Position numbers and translations under genes: made by a program. The notes under the pieces are model-generated. The model ran no database searches. It was not told the origin of the DNA and saw only the letters and a program-made list of their open reading frames with translations. DNA of 64,000 nt, taken from positions 3,596,001 through 3,660,000 of the forward strand of contig NZ_CP056122.1 of NCBI RefSeq assembly GCF_018219455.1, read 5' to 3'. Shown here one piece after another: positions 36,901 to 46,626 of the stretch; within the stretch, counting starts at the first letter, position 1; each line of letters opens with the position of its first letter. This stretch comes from Moritella sp. 5 (GTDB lineage: Bacteria > Pseudomonadota > Gammaproteobacteria > Enterobacterales > Moritellaceae).

Positions 36901-37418
36901 TATTTAGAAATGCCCGCGGCTTCTTCAATAAAGTGGCGCAGTTCATGGGGTTTGGACTCGATTAAACGCGAGATCATGCCTTGTTCGATAATCGCATAAC
37001 TGCGTGGGCCTAAGCCTGTGCCTAAAAACAGTTCAGTCACATCTTTACGGCGACATTTTTTACCGTTAAGGTAATATTGATTGGTACCATCACGGTATAA
37101 TTCACGACGAATAGACACTTCATTATATTGTAATAAAGCATGATCAATACGTTGCTGAGCATTATCAAATAGCAGTTCAACACTGGCTCTTGAGACAGGA
37201 GAGCGCGCCACTGAACCGTTAAAAATAACGTCAGACATTGCATCACCACGCAAGTGCTTGGCCGAGCTTTCGCCTAGCACCCAGCGTACGGCATCAATAA
37301 TATTTGATTTACCACAACCATTAGGACCGACAACAGCGGTCATATCGTGCGGAAAAATCAATTCTGTAGTATCAACAAATGACTTGAAGCCAGATATTTT
37401 GATCTTTTTAAGGTACAT
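33936..37418 (-). CDS. smc: Chromosome segregation protein SMC
   Basis: 1160 residues from the ATG giving MYLKKIKISGFKSFVDTTEL. Walker A GPNGCGKSN near 32-40, long Gln-rich coiled coils, central hinge (about 515-640), second coil, C-terminal signature LLSGGEKALTALSL and Walker B FCMLDEVDAPLD. Forms a dimeric DNA-loop organiser with ScpA/B. A canonical Smc rather than MukB; first gene of smc-zipA-ligA. Divergent from cysZ. Confidence 0.96.
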   Translation of the reverse strand: MYLKKIKISGFKSFVDTTELIFPHDMTAVVGPNGCGKSNIIDAVRWVLGESSAKHLRGDAMSDVIFNGSVARSPVSRASVELLFDNAQQRIDHALLQYNEVSIRRELYRDGTNQYYLNGKKCRRKDVTELFLGTGLGPRSYAIIEQGMISRLIESKPHELRHFIEEAAGISKYKEKRRETELRINQTKDNLNRLADIRIELGAQIDKLKVQSVVAQQFRSLKQQQREAKSRLGLVQIYDVERSINQLTQQKLVLMSEQEKFTATATKLQTQMTDSDVQLNELTILIENQQQAFYLQGTELTKIEQKILHHKARKQESAGKQQEYLQQSEKLQILLKEEQTQLQVHQQQASLTETDYNRMTAELLVIEQSLASATISSDQAMAQHAVYLDKVQRFSSKLDVLTNALQSAESVLNKSKLQRIDLKEEQQQLELRSKQVLITDKTTEQQQLQSQETRLAHELAGLNNGFQGINKQVSELEVYIQKNVTEQTEIKASLSVITELLRKAEHADHAHTWLECNFESIPLKLLQQLDVESGWEAAVEKVLANWLDAYCISDEQLAQFDLAELPALQWFKPSHCVARAGSLASKVKNNLFNRQLNQVTCVATINDAQAGADSHGEYSYITAHGDWFTDEGVWLSQHAKANVSSAQGRIEMQLQASQQQARLLVIETMIATQHNQLTALSVTQGDYQDQIDKVQANLTLKQSEVSQLTIELGLLLQQQAQWQLNHDQLNTRLSTLDNLLAIEAEEVQRFNEQIISTQVTIEQLANDDGLIQKSEAAKADKARFLQEQKVLEKQVQQLLLVKTKFTVEIEKQQQLIAKTDSQYQTILQDIAALGDNSLYAENLQQLETACAIAAEKQIAIENDNSQKKKTRAKLLNDKRDVEEKRARIMASGLKVKDKVQQLDLKQANNKAKEQLLYQQIADDNVDVDTLKRECVNILTLKEYQQQLKQFEVQLQKIGAVNLAAVEEYEQQSQRKQYLDEQTDDLEKAIATLEAAIVKIDKQTRARFATTFEKINDDFKMLFPKVFGGGAAWLELTSSNLLDTGVTIMARPPGKKNARISLLSGGEKALTALSLVFAIFRLNPAPFCMLDEVDAPLDELNVGRFCKLVQEMSETVQFIYISHNKLAMEMAQQLIGVTMHEPGVSRIVAVDISAAVELTDN

Positions 37419-37623
37419 ATCAAACAACGCATATAGAATAACCAGAAAACTTTAGCAGATGTATCTGTAATATTAAAGATTCGTCTGAACAGAATGGAAA
37501 AGCTGCTGCTTTTTACTGCACTTTTTACCTCAATCGGGGTCTCTTTTAGTGCAATGATAGATGCACCACAGTAACCACATGATAAGCTGTGCTACATAAA
37601 CCACCCATAAGGCGCCATAGAAT

Positions 37624-38358
37624 ATGCTTTCAGTAAAACCATCGTTATCGGGATTTCAATATTTCTTGCAAGGTTTTGACTTAATTCGTCAACCTAAGCT
37701 AAGACCTTTTGTATTGATCCCGCTATTAGTTAACCTCATGCTGTTTTCGGTTAGCTTCTATTTCTTATTTCAACAAATTGACGTGTGGCTACTGCAATTA
37801 GAAGCAAGCCTAGACTGGTTAAGCTGGTTAGTTTATATCATCAAACCCCTCGCCTTTATCCTTATACTGCTATTGTTCGGGTTCTTTTTTGGTGCTATTG
37901 CCAATATTATTGCCGCGCCGTTTAATGGCCTATTAGCAGAACAAACCGAACTGCTATTAAGTAATAAGCCAATGCCAGAAAGTAGCATTAAAGATATTAT
38001 ATTAGATATCCCCCGAGTACTGACGCGCGAGCTTAAAAAGATAAAATACTACATTCCCCGTGCCATTGGTTTACTGCTGTTATTTTTCATTCCAGTTGTC
38101 GGTCAGACCGTTGCGCCAGTATTGTGGTTTATCTTTACCGCGTGGATGTTGACCATTCAATATGCCGATTATACCTTTGATAACAATAAAGTTGGCTTTG
38201 ACGAGATGCGCAGCGAACTATCATCAAACCGTATGCAGTCGTTAAGTTTTGGCTCTATGGTGGCACTGTGTCAGTCTATTCCCGTAGTTAATTTCATCGT
38301 TATGCCTGTTGCCGTATGTGGCGCAACAGCAATGTGGGTTGATAACGGCGATAAGTAG
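37624..38358 (+). CDS. cysZ: Sulfate transporter CysZ
   Basis: 244 residues with four long hydrophobic regions (about 25-50, 65-100, 145-175, 205-235) and family sequences such as GFQYFLQGFDLIRQPKLRPF and ADYTFDNNK. Inner-membrane sulfate uptake for cysteine synthesis; cysK lies 1.7 kb downstream, as in enterobacteria. Ends at a strong bidirectional terminator. Confidence 0.95.
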   Translation: MLSVKPSLSGFQYFLQGFDLIRQPKLRPFVLIPLLVNLMLFSVSFYFLFQQIDVWLLQLEASLDWLSWLVYIIKPLAFILILLLFGFFFGAIANIIAAPFNGLLAEQTELLLSNKPMPESSIKDIILDIPRVLTRELKKIKYYIPRAIGLLLLFFIPVVGQTVAPVLWFIFTAWMLTIQYADYTFDNNKVGFDEMRSELSSNRMQSLSFGSMVALCQSIPVVNFIVMPVAVCGATAMWVDNGDK

Positions 38359-38394
38359 ACACTGCAACGCATAGAGATGATGTTCGTTAAAATA

Positions 38395-38426
38395 AAAGAC
38401 CCCGTTAACTCATTAACGGGGTCTTT
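38395..38426. terminator. Bidirectional terminator between cysZ and KASIII
   Basis: Perfect 14-bp stem AAAGACCCCGTTAA / TTAACGGGGTCTTT with a CTCA loop and T run. Confidence 0.95.
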
Positions 38427-38479
38427 TTGTTTCATATATTCTTTAATAGCGACAACGATATCGTTTACTCGATCACTCG

Positions 38480-38507
38480 TAACGAATTAACGAATTAACG
38501 AATTAAC
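38480..38507. repeat. 8-bp tandem repeat (TAACGAAT x3.5)
   Basis: Three and a half copies overlap the stop codon of the KASIII gene and put stop codons in several frames. Confidence 0.85.
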
Positions 38508-39624
38508 AGCGCTTTAGTACTAAAGAACCCACAGAGTAACCAGCGCCAAACGAACAGATTAACGCGAGATCACCACTTTCCACACCGTCTTGATGTAAAT
38601 GGAAGGCAATAATTGAGCCGGCCGATGCAGTATTCGCATACTCATCTAGAATAATAGGCGCTTCTGCAGCCGATGGATCACGACCCAATAGCTTCTTTGC
38701 TAAATAATTATTCATGTTGATATTCGCTTGATGTAACCATAAACGTTTAAAGTCACCTGTTTGTAACTTTAAGCCGTTTAACTGTTCTATGATCAAGTTA
38801 TAAACCGTAGGTAATACTTCTTTGAATACCTTGCGCCCATTTTGCATAAAGAAACTTGAGTCAGCATTGATATCAACGCCTTCACTGCGGCTTAAATACC
38901 CGAGGTTATTACGGATATTATTTGAATACTGGGTAAACAACTTACTATCAATGATCTCGTAGCAATGTTCACTCGTTGCTGTGGCTTTATCTTCAATCAC
39001 GACAGCTGTACACACGTCACCAAAAATGAAGTGGCTGTCACGATCTTTAAAGTTTAAATGCGCAGAACAAATTTCAGGGTTAACCACTAACGCTGCTTTA
39101 CTACGTCCTGACTTAACCGCGTCCATGGCACTAGCAATAGCAAATGTAGCCGATGAACACGCCACACTCATATCATAGGCAAAACCGTTAGCGCCAAGAA
39201 AGTGTTGCAACTCAACAGCCATTGCCGGATACGCGCGTTGGAAACCAGACGCTGCAAAAATAATTAAATCGATATCTTGTGCTTCTTTATTGGCTGCAGC
39301 TAATGCTTGTTTGGCGGCAACTAACGCCATTTGTACCGTAATACTAGGTTCATCGTCAGCAATCGGTTGAAATACCGGACGCATGATCGCAGGATCTAAA
39401 ATGCCCGCTTTGCTCATCACAAAACGACTTTTAATACCTGATGCTTTCTCAATAAACTCACTGTTTGAATACGCTTTCGCAGTTATTTCGCCAGCTTCAA
39501 TTGCAACTGCATTATCTGTATTAAAATTATCAACGTAGCAATTAAAGCTCGTTACTAATTCATCATTACTAATTACATCAGGAGGGGTGAATAAACCGCT
39601 ACCACTAATTACTACATTACTCAT
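38503..39624 (-). CDS. Beta-ketoacyl-ACP synthase III (FabH-like)
   Basis: 373 residues, longer than FabH (about 317). The thiolase-fold triad is complete: C156 in VACSSAT, H298 in LWLHQAN, N331 in EYANTAS. Family members condense an acyl starter with malonyl-ACP. A separate KASIII besides housekeeping fabH (usually in the fab cluster) suggests a distinct starter unit or a role in special fatty acids. Monocistronic, in front of the cysK promoter region. Confidence 0.88.
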   Translation of the reverse strand: MSNVVISGSGLFTPPDVISNDELVTSFNCYVDNFNTDNAVAIEAGEITAKAYSNSEFIEKASGIKSRFVMSKAGILDPAIMRPVFQPIADDEPSITVQMALVAAKQALAAANKEAQDIDLIIFAASGFQRAYPAMAVELQHFLGANGFAYDMSVACSSATFAIASAMDAVKSGRSKAALVVNPEICSAHLNFKDRDSHFIFGDVCTAVVIEDKATATSEHCYEIIDSKLFTQYSNNIRNNLGYLSRSEGVDINADSSFFMQNGRKVFKEVLPTVYNLIIEQLNGLKLQTGDFKRLWLHQANINMNNYLAKKLLGRDPSAAEAPIILDEYANTASAGSIIAFHLHQDGVESGDLALICSFGAGYSVGSLVLKRC

Positions 39625-40102
39625 TACATTGTCCTTTATCGACTAATTAGCTTTAGCCACTATCAACTAAGTTGGATACAGTGACCACTAAAATAAAGCA
39701 AACAGTTAGCTAGATCTAGTTACCTATCCGACAAAATGAAAAAATAACACCCTGTTATCAAACAACATGGGTTAAAATTGCGAAGCAAACACTAAATAAC
39801 ATAAGTAACAAGGAACTAACCTATCGTATTTGGTCTATATATAGAGTGGACTCAACGCGATACATTAATAAATCATTAAATAAAATTAATAAATTATTAA
39901 ATAGAATTAATTTGTTGATTAAACCAAATTTAGACACTATGTTGTTAAGCATAACGCATAACTAATAGTTATAAATGCTTATCATTTTAGAACCTAACGA
40001 TATAACAAAACAGCATTTTCAATTTTCAAACTAATCAGTATGCTTAAGCTATAAATTAGTAAATTAGTAAATTACGAGTATTCATTTATATAGGGAAATC
40101 TC
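39625..40102. promoter_or_regulatory. Long AT-rich intergenic region upstream of cysK
   Basis: 478 bases. Contains two copies of ATTAAATA(A/G)AATTAAT (39875-39890, 39896-39911), possibly UP-element or nucleoid-protein sites. CysB control of cysK is known in related bacteria, but I cannot mark a CysB site by eye. Confidence 0.4.
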
Positions 40103-41071
40103 ATGAGCCAAATTTTACAAGACAATTCACTGTCTATCGGTGACACACCTTTAGTTCGTTTAAACCGTGTAACAACAGGTAACGTCTTTGCAAAAATAGA
40201 AAGCCGCAACCCAAGTGCAAGTGTTAAGTGCCGTATCGGTGCTAACATGATCTGGCAAGCAGAAAAAGACGGTCTCTTAAAAGAAGGTATTGATATCGTT
40301 GAACCAACAAGTGGTAATACCGGTATTGCATTAGCATTTGTAGCTGCGGCTCGTGGTTATAAGCTCACATTAACAATGCCAAATACAATGAGTCTTGAAC
40401 GTCGTAAATTGCTTAAAGCATTGGGCGCAAACCTCGTTCTAACGGATGGCGCTAAAGGTATGAAAGGCGCGATTGATAAAGCGACTGAAATCCGTGACGC
40501 AAATCCTGAAACAACGATTTTATTACAACAATTTGAAAATCCAGCTAACCCAGCAATCCATGAACAAACAACGGGCCCAGAAATCTGGGAGGCAACCGAC
40601 GGTAAAGTCGATATTTTAGTATCAGGTGTGGGTACGGGCGGTACGATTACAGGTACAAGCCGCTATATTAAATTAAATAAAGGTAAAGAACTTTTATCTG
40701 TTGCTGTTGAACCAACTAATTCACCTGTTATCAGTCAAGCGAAAGCCGGTGAAGCTCTAACGCCAGGTCCACATAAAATCCAAGGTATTGGCGCAGGTTT
40801 CATCCCAGGTAACCTTGATCTAGAAATGGTCGACCGTGTAGAACTCGTGTCTAATGAAGACTCTATCGAAATGGCACAACGCCTAATGAAAGAAGAAGGT
40901 ATCTTAGCTGGTATTTCTTCAGGTGCAGCTGTTGTTGTTGCAGCCCGTTTAGCTGCGTTACCTGAATTTGCAGATAAGAACATTGTCGTCATCCTGCCAT
41001 CGTCGGGCGAACGTTATTTAAGTACTGCATTATTTGATGGTGTATTTACTGAGCAAGAACTCCAACAATAG
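40103..41071 (+). CDS. cysK: Cysteine synthase A
   Basis: 322 residues. PLP-binding lysine K42 in SASVKCRIG, substrate loop [11 protein letters not shown] (about 68-78) and phosphate loop [10 protein letters not shown] (about 176-185). Makes cysteine from O-acetylserine and sulfide. AGGGAAATCTC precedes the ATG. Followed by a strong terminator and the pts operon. Confidence 0.96.
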   Translation: MSQILQDNSLSIGDTPLVRLNRVTTGNVFAKIESRNPSASVKCRIGANMIWQAEKDGLLKEGIDIVEPTSGNTGIALAFVAAARGYKLTLTMPNTMSLERRKLLKALGANLVLTDGAKGMKGAIDKATEIRDANPETTILLQQFENPANPAIHEQTTGPEIWEATDGKVDILVSGVGTGGTITGTSRYIKLNKGKELLSVAVEPTNSPVISQAKAGEALTPGPHKIQGIGAGFIPGNLDLEMVDRVELVSNEDSIEMAQRLMKEEGILAGISSGAAVVVAARLAALPEFADKNIVVILPSSGERYLSTALFDGVFTEQELQQ

Positions 41072-41415
41072 TTACAACCGTGTTGTTATAGTTACAATCG
41101 CAATCTTGTAGTTACATCTAACTAACAAGATTAACAAAAGCCGCACTAGCGGCTTTTTTTTGTACAAGCCACTTTTTTTATTCCTATTGATAGCGGTCAC
41201 ACTTTGCCCCTTTTGTTGTAATTAAACTACAACACAGGGCTAAATTAGGGGTAATATACTGACATCGCATTGTTTTGTCGTAAAACTTACAAAAACATGA
41301 TCTATACCCATTTTTTGTATGAAAAAAAGTTATTTTACTCTGTAAAATTAGATTACAATTACACTCATGGTTATAGTTAAACACTCTTTTAGAATCGTTA
41401 TTTTAAGGAAAAGTT
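41072..41415. promoter_or_regulatory. cysK-ptsH intergenic region
   Basis: 344 bases; the first 90 hold the cysK terminator, the rest should contain the pts promoter(s). No CRP site clear enough to mark. Confidence 0.4.
41136..41162 (+). terminator. Terminator of cysK
   Basis: 9-bp stem AAAAGCCGC / GCGGCTTTT, ACTA loop, long T run. Confidence 0.93.
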
Positions 41416-41673
41416 ATGTATCAAAAATCAGTTGTAATTATCGCACCAAACGGTCTTCACACTCGTCCTGCTGCTCTTTTCGTAAAAAAAGCAAAAGAAT
41501 TCGAATCAAAAATTTCTGTTGAAGCTGGCGGTAAATCTGCAAGTGCTACAAGCTTATTTAAACTACAAACGTTAGGCCTTTCTAAAGGTGTAACAATGAC
41601 TATTTCTGCTGAAGGTACTGACGAGCAAGCCGCTGTTGAAGGGCTAGTAGCGCTTATGGATGTTTTAGAATAA
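41416..41673 (+). CDS. ptsH: Phosphocarrier protein HPr
   Basis: 85 residues, normal length. Active-site H15 in PNGLHTRPA receives phosphate from enzyme I; S46 in ATSLFKLQT is the regulatory serine position. AAGGAAA lies before the ATG. First gene of ptsH-ptsI-crr, 48 bases before ptsI. Confidence 0.97.
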   Translation: MYQKSVVIIAPNGLHTRPAALFVKKAKEFESKISVEAGGKSASATSLFKLQTLGLSKGVTMTISAEGTDEQAAVEGLVALMDVLE

Positions 41674-41721
41674 ATCCCATCCGTTATTAATGTATTTTTT
41701 GTATTGAAGTAAGGAAAGGTT

Positions 41722-43449
41722 ATGATATCAGGCATTCTCGCCTCACCAGGTATTGCTTTTGGTAAAGCACAATTATTCATTAACGAAGAAATTGTTCTTA
41801 ACCAACAAACTATTGAAACGGCACAGATCGATGAACAAATAGCTATCTTTTTAGCTGCTAGGGATAAGTCTGCTATACAGCTTGAAGCTATTACGGAAAT
41901 GGCACGCCAAACATTTGGCGACGAGAAAGCTGAAATCTTCGAGGGACACATGATGTTACTTGAAGACGAAGAGCTTGAAGAAGATATCGTAACCTTTATT
42001 AAAAAAAATAAAGTATCGGCAGATTTTGCAATTCACAGCATCATTGAAGAAAATGCTGAAATGATGGCTGCATTAGATGACCCTTATTTAAGAGAACGCG
42101 CTTCGGATTTCCGTGATATCGGTAACCGTATCGTAAAAAATGCGCTAGGCATGGAAATCGTGTCACTAAGCGCAATCAAAGAGCAAGTGATTCTAATCGC
42201 AAGCGATTTAACACCGTCAGAAACAGCACAGATTAACCTAGATAAGATCTTAGGTTTCGTGACTGACTTAGGTGGCCGAACTGCACATACATCAATCATG
42301 GCGCGCTCATTAGAGCTACCTGCGGTTGTTGGTACTGGCAACGTAACTGAAATAATCAAATCAGGTGACTTCGTTATTCTTGATGCCATTAACAATAACG
42401 TTATTGTTAATCCATCAGAAGACGTAATCAAAGAATACAAAGTAATTCAAGCACAATATCTTGCTGACAAAGCTGAGCTGCTTAAAATGAAAGACTTACC
42501 TGCAATCACGCTTGACGGTCATCACGTAGAAGTGTGTGGTAATGTTGGTACAGTAAAAGATTGTGCTGGTGTAATCCGTAATGGCGGCGAAGGCGTTGGT
42601 CTTTACCGTACCGAATTCCTATTTATGGATCGCGATAGCTTACCAACTGAAGATGAACAGTTCGAAGCATACAAAGCGGTTGCAGAAAGCATGAATGGTC
42701 AAGGTGTGATTATTCGTACTATGGATATTGGTGGTGACAAAGACCTACCATACCTAAACTTACCAAAAGAAATGAACCCATTCTTGGGTTGGCGCGCGAT
42801 CCGAATCTGTTTCGACCGTCCAGAAATCATGAACGCACAGCTACGCGCTATTTTACGTGCATCTGCATTTGGTAAAGTCCGCATTATGTTCCCGATGATT
42901 ATTTCTGTAGAAGAAGTACGTCGCCTTAAGGACATTCTTGAGACACTGAAAGCCGAATTAACCTCTGAAGGTCACGCTTTTGATAAAACAATTGAAACAG
43001 GTGTCATGGTTGAAACACCAGCAGCTGCTGCAATTGCACATCACCTTATTAAAGAAGTAGACTTCTTTAGTATTGGTACTAACGATTTAACGCAGTACAC
43101 ACTTGCGGTAGACCGTGGTAACGAAATGATTTCAGATCTGTATAACCCAATGACGCCAGCGGTACTAACGCTGATTAAGCAAGTTATCGATGCTTCACAT
43201 GCTGCAGGCAAGTGGACAGGCATGTGTGGTGAACTTGCGGGTGACGAAACTGCAACACTGCTACTACTCGGTATGGGTTTAGATGAGTTCTCTATGAGCG
43301 GAATCTCAATTCCTAAAGTGAAGAAAACGATTCGTAATGCTAATTTCACTGACGTTAAACAGTTAGCAGACCAAGCATTAAGCTGTGCAACAGCTGGCGA
43401 AATAGCGGAGTTAGTGGCTCAGTTCACTAAACAGCGCGCTGCTTGCTAA
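41722..43449 (+). CDS. ptsI: PTS enzyme I
   Basis: 575 residues. Phosphorylated H189 in [15 protein letters not shown]-binding barrel with [11 protein letters not shown] and the C-terminal [11 protein letters not shown] active-site loop. Transfers phosphate from PEP to HPr. AAGGAAAGG precedes the ATG. Cotranscribed with ptsH and probably crr. Confidence 0.97.
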   Translation: MISGILASPGIAFGKAQLFINEEIVLNQQTIETAQIDEQIAIFLAARDKSAIQLEAITEMARQTFGDEKAEIFEGHMMLLEDEELEEDIVTFIKKNKVSADFAIHSIIEENAEMMAALDDPYLRERASDFRDIGNRIVKNALGMEIVSLSAIKEQVILIASDLTPSETAQINLDKILGFVTDLGGRTAHTSIMARSLELPAVVGTGNVTEIIKSGDFVILDAINNNVIVNPSEDVIKEYKVIQAQYLADKAELLKMKDLPAITLDGHHVEVCGNVGTVKDCAGVIRNGGEGVGLYRTEFLFMDRDSLPTEDEQFEAYKAVAESMNGQGVIIRTMDIGGDKDLPYLNLPKEMNPFLGWRAIRICFDRPEIMNAQLRAILRASAFGKVRIMFPMIISVEEVRRLKDILETLKAELTSEGHAFDKTIETGVMVETPAAAAIAHHLIKEVDFFSIGTNDLTQYTLAVDRGNEMISDLYNPMTPAVLTLIKQVIDASHAAGKWTGMCGELAGDETATLLLLGMGLDEFSMSGISIPKVKKTIRNANFTDVKQLADQALSCATAGEIAELVAQFTKQRAAC

Positions 43450-43569
43450 TTAATTCAGTTGTCGTAGCATCTAATCTTGTAAGATAATGTTATGATAACA
43501 ATGTAAAGTCATTGGTTATACACTTGTTCATGACCAATGGCTATGTCTACCAAATTCTAGGAGTTAAAA

Positions 43570-44082
43570 ATGGGATTATTCGATAAATTAAAAAAACTGG
43601 TTTCAGACGACAGTAAAGACAGCAATACGTTACACATTGTTTCTCCACTTGCCGGTGAAATCGTTGCTATCGAAGATGTGCCAGATGTTATCTTTGCTGA
43701 AAAAATTGTTGGTGACGGTATCGCTATCAACCCAACAGGTAACAAACTAGTTGCTCCAGTAACAGGTGAGATCGTAAAAATTTACGAAACTAACCACGCA
43801 TTCGCAATTCGCTCAGACGAAGGCCTAGAAGTGCTAGTTCACTTCGGTTTAGATACAGTTGAATTACGCGGTGAAGGCTTCACACGTATTGCTGAAGAAG
43901 GTCAACATATCAATGCTGGTGAAACTATCATTGAATTCGATCTAGCACTACTAACTGAAAAAGCGAAATCAGTAATCACGCCTTGCATCATCTCAAATAT
44001 GGATGAAATTAAGAGCATGGAGAAATTCTCTGGTTCAGTTGCACTAGGTGAAACGATTGTTCTTAAAGTTATTAAGGACTAG
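43570..44082 (+). CDS. crr: PTS glucose-specific EIIA
   Basis: 170 residues; phosphorylation-site H91 in VLVHFGLDTVEL and partner H76 in ETNHAF. Passes phosphate to sugar permeases and signals carbon status through adenylate cyclase and inducer exclusion. 120 bases behind ptsI with no terminator between; own ribosome site AGGAG. Confidence 0.97.
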   Translation: MGLFDKLKKLVSDDSKDSNTLHIVSPLAGEIVAIEDVPDVIFAEKIVGDGIAINPTGNKLVAPVTGEIVKIYETNHAFAIRSDEGLEVLVHFGLDTVELRGEGFTRIAEEGQHINAGETIIEFDLALLTEKAKSVITPCIISNMDEIKSMEKFSGSVALGETIVLKVIKD

Positions 44083-44130
44083 TACTTAAAGCAGTTAAAG
44101 ACTCGTTTTTAACTGCGCATTAAGTATTCA

Positions 44131-44159
44131 AAAAAGAGCTATTGATAGCTCTTTTTTTT
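44131..44159 (+). terminator. Terminator of pts operon
   Basis: 11-bp stem AAAAAGAGCTA / TAGCTCTTTTT, TTGA loop, T run. Confidence 0.93.
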
Positions 44160-44223
44160 CGCCCGTATTTTATTACGACTAACGTGAACTCACAAATCAC
44201 ACTGATACCTACTCTTTAGGCTT

Positions 44224-45396
44224 TTAGGCAACAAACAATTGCATCACAGTGCAATTTCGACCATCTCTTTTTGCCTGATAAAGCGCTTTATCAGCCTCTT
44301 CTTCCAACGCAAATATATTAACGCTTTTACCAATACTGATGCCAATGCTGATTGTCACATTAATGGATAAATTTTGTTTTTTAACAGCATGCTTCATGAT
44401 TGTAAGACGGACGGTTTCAGCAATACTTTCAGCTGCTTTGGCTGAAATTAATGGAGAATAGATACTAAACTCTTCGCCACCTGTACGCGCATATATACAG
44501 GTAGTATCACACTCTTTAGCAATAATCATCGCAATATCTTTAATGACTAAATCGCCTGTCGCATGACCATACTCATCATTCACACGTTTAAAGTGGTCGA
44601 TATCAAGGATCATAACAGCTGCTTCTTTATGCGGTGCCAAGGCTGCGATCGCATGCTGGTAGCCACGACGATTATAAATATTCGCTAACGGATCAATAAA
44701 AGACATATGCTGTAATGAAAATGCATTACGCTGAGTACAGAACATTAAATAACAAAATGTAAGAAAACACTGACTCATTAATAGATTAATACAAGCTAGC
44801 GCAGTAGAGAATTCAATAGTGCACATTAAATCAGGCTCACGATATAACAGCAGTATACGTGTCACGTTTAGAGACATTGCCAATACGCACGCCAGAATAC
44901 AAATATACCGTGTGCGACCATACTGCTTACCTTGATCGCTAGATAAATAATAACAGTTAAAACACAGGCTTATTGTTACTGATAACGTGAGTACTATAAT
45001 GCTGAATAAAATCGGTGTTTCGACTGATAATCCATACGCATACAAGGAACCAATAATCAGGAGCTGGCAAGCATAGAGCCAAAATAAAGATTGTTTTATC
45101 TGAAGAAAGCGATGGAAACCATGACTAATTTGACATACACCAAAACACAATAGAATATTGGGGAACATGATATTTAACCATGCATTATTGCTATAACCAT
45201 CCAGTTTCAAGTACCAAAGTTCTTCAGCGATAATAAACGCAAAAGCTAATATAATGGAGGTCGCGACGAGCCAATTACTTACGCCCTCATAACGTCGATT
45301 ACCAATCCAAATACACACCATAATAATCGCCAGAAATAATAATCCAAAAGCGGTGAATATTGCGATGGAAAATAGGTCTAATGTGGATAAGGGCAT
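44224..45396 (-). CDS. Membrane diguanylate cyclase
   Basis: 390 residues: seven or so membrane spans in the first 220, then a GGDEF domain with DIDHFKRVND (265-274) and intact active site GGEEF (306-310). Makes cyclic di-GMP. The inhibitory I-site RxxD is degenerate (K294-E-C-D297), suggesting weak product inhibition. The membrane part probably senses an unknown signal. Single gene. Confidence 0.9.
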   Translation of the reverse strand: MPLSTLDLFSIAIFTAFGLLFLAIIMVCIWIGNRRYEGVSNWLVATSIILAFAFIIAEELWYLKLDGYSNNAWLNIMFPNILLCFGVCQISHGFHRFLQIKQSLFWLYACQLLIIGSLYAYGLSVETPILFSIIVLTLSVTISLCFNCYYLSSDQGKQYGRTRYICILACVLAMSLNVTRILLLYREPDLMCTIEFSTALACINLLMSQCFLTFCYLMFCTQRNAFSLQHMSFIDPLANIYNRRGYQHAIAALAPHKEAAVMILDIDHFKRVNDEYGHATGDLVIKDIAMIIAKECDTTCIYARTGGEEFSIYSPLISAKAAESIAETVRLTIMKHAVKKQNLSINVTISIGISIGKSVNIFALEEEADKALYQAKRDGRNCTVMQLFVA

Positions 45397-45769
45397 GGGA
45401 TTAATTAAACTCTAAAAAGTGATACTTCATTAACGATTCAACGCAGAGAATTTACCGTACAACCGCATGTTAATCAAGTAGATTAGTTGAATAACGACTA
45501 CCCGAACTATTATCTTTACTACAGCTCAATAGCCTACGGAAATCAAATACGCCAAATCCATACACTAGAAATTACGATAATCAAAACCTATCAAAGTGTA
45601 AAGTTCAATCGATTATACCTACACCCATATTTGTTGCATAATAGCTACATCAAGACGACACAGACACAACGTCTTCACCATATTTATTTTTATAGAAAAC
45701 ACTTTATATCAAACCTCTTTATAACAAACATAAGTTAGCTTAATTAATAGCGACGTTAAGGAATATATT
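45397..45769. promoter_or_regulatory. Upstream region of peroxiredoxin-glutaredoxin gene
   Basis: 373 bases. Contains the OxyR-like box and promoter described at 45577-45678; an open frame across it is not credible as a gene. Confidence 0.6.
45577..45678 (+). promoter_or_regulatory. OxyR-like box, promoter and hairpin leader, copy 1
   Basis: ATAA-N7-CTAT at 45577-45591, then at +7 a weaker half ending CGAT (45610-45613). 23 bases on is CATAAT (45637-45642, likely -10), within TTGCATAATAGCTACATC, followed by GACG...CGTC which can pair. The same parts at the same spacing occur at 49531-49632. Confidence 0.65.
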
Positions 45770-46504
45770 ATGACGACATTAGTATCAAAAGAAGGCCAAG
45801 CGGTTCCACAAGTTACATTCCCAATCCGTCAAGGTGATGCATGGGTTAACCGTACAACAGAAGAACTATTTGCAAACAAAACTGTGATTGTATTCAGCCT
45901 GCCAGGCGCATTCACACCAACGTGTTCTTCAAGCCATTTACCACGTTACAACGAGTTAGCTAACGTATTTTCAGCACATGGTGTGGATGACATTTTATGT
46001 GTATCAGTTAACGATACCTTTGTAATGAATGCATGGAAAGATGACCAAGAAGCAGAAAACATTACCTTCATTCCAGATGGTAACGGTGAATTCTCTGCTG
46101 GTATGGGCATGTTGGTCGACAAATCTGACATCGGTTTTGGCAAACGTTCATGGCGTTACAGCATGCTGGTTAAAAATGGCGTGGTAGAAAAAATGTTTAT
46201 CGAAGCTGACGAACCAGGCGACCCGTTCAAGGTTTCTGATGCAGATACTATGCTAGGTTATGTGGCCCCTGAGTACAAAGTACAAGAATCAATCACCGTA
46301 TTTACTAAACCGGGTTGCCCGTTCTGTACAAAAGCAAAACAAACCTTAATCGACCAAGGTCTAAACTACGAAGAAGTCGTGCTAGGTAAAGATGCTACAA
46401 CAGTCAGCCTACGTGCAGTAACAGGTCGCAGCACAGTGCCGCAAATCTATATTGGTGGTAAACATATAGGTGGAAGTGAAGCGTTAGAAGCACACTTCGC
46501 TTAA
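45770..46504 (+). CDS. Hybrid peroxiredoxin-glutaredoxin
   Basis: 244 residues. Prx5-type peroxiredoxin domain (1-165) with peroxidatic C52 in FTPTCSSSH, joined to a glutaredoxin domain (170-244) with C183-PF-C186. Reduces hydrogen and alkyl peroxides with glutathione; the fused form is known from Haemophilus, Vibrio and relatives and is OxyR-controlled in several. AAGGAAT lies before the ATG. The leader carries an OxyR-like box. Confidence 0.95.
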   Translation: MTTLVSKEGQAVPQVTFPIRQGDAWVNRTTEELFANKTVIVFSLPGAFTPTCSSSHLPRYNELANVFSAHGVDDILCVSVNDTFVMNAWKDDQEAENITFIPDGNGEFSAGMGMLVDKSDIGFGKRSWRYSMLVKNGVVEKMFIEADEPGDPFKVSDADTMLGYVAPEYKVQESITVFTKPGCPFCTKAKQTLIDQGLNYEEVVLGKDATTVSLRAVTGRSTVPQIYIGGKHIGGSEALEAHFA

Positions 46505-46564
46505 TATCAGCTACAACTATATTATCGGATAGCGTGTCTCACATGCCGTTATTCGTGGGCAATA

Positions 46565-46592
46565 AAAAAGGAAGCAGCGATGCTTCCTTTTT
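46565..46592. terminator. Bidirectional terminator
   Basis: 12-bp stem AAAAAGGAAGCA / TGCTTCCTTTTT with GCGA loop between converging genes. Confidence 0.93.
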
Positions 46593-46626
46593 CGTTTTAA
46601 GCTCTGTTAAACAAAATATCCGTCAA

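Noticed and set aside
41184-41384. 66-codon ORF on the minus strand before ptsH
   Set aside because: Cys/Asn-rich random-looking translation in the pts promoter region, no ribosome site.
45487-45738. 83-codon ORF upstream of the peroxiredoxin gene
   Set aside because: Tyr/Ile/His-rich, no ribosome site, and it runs through the OxyR-like promoter.
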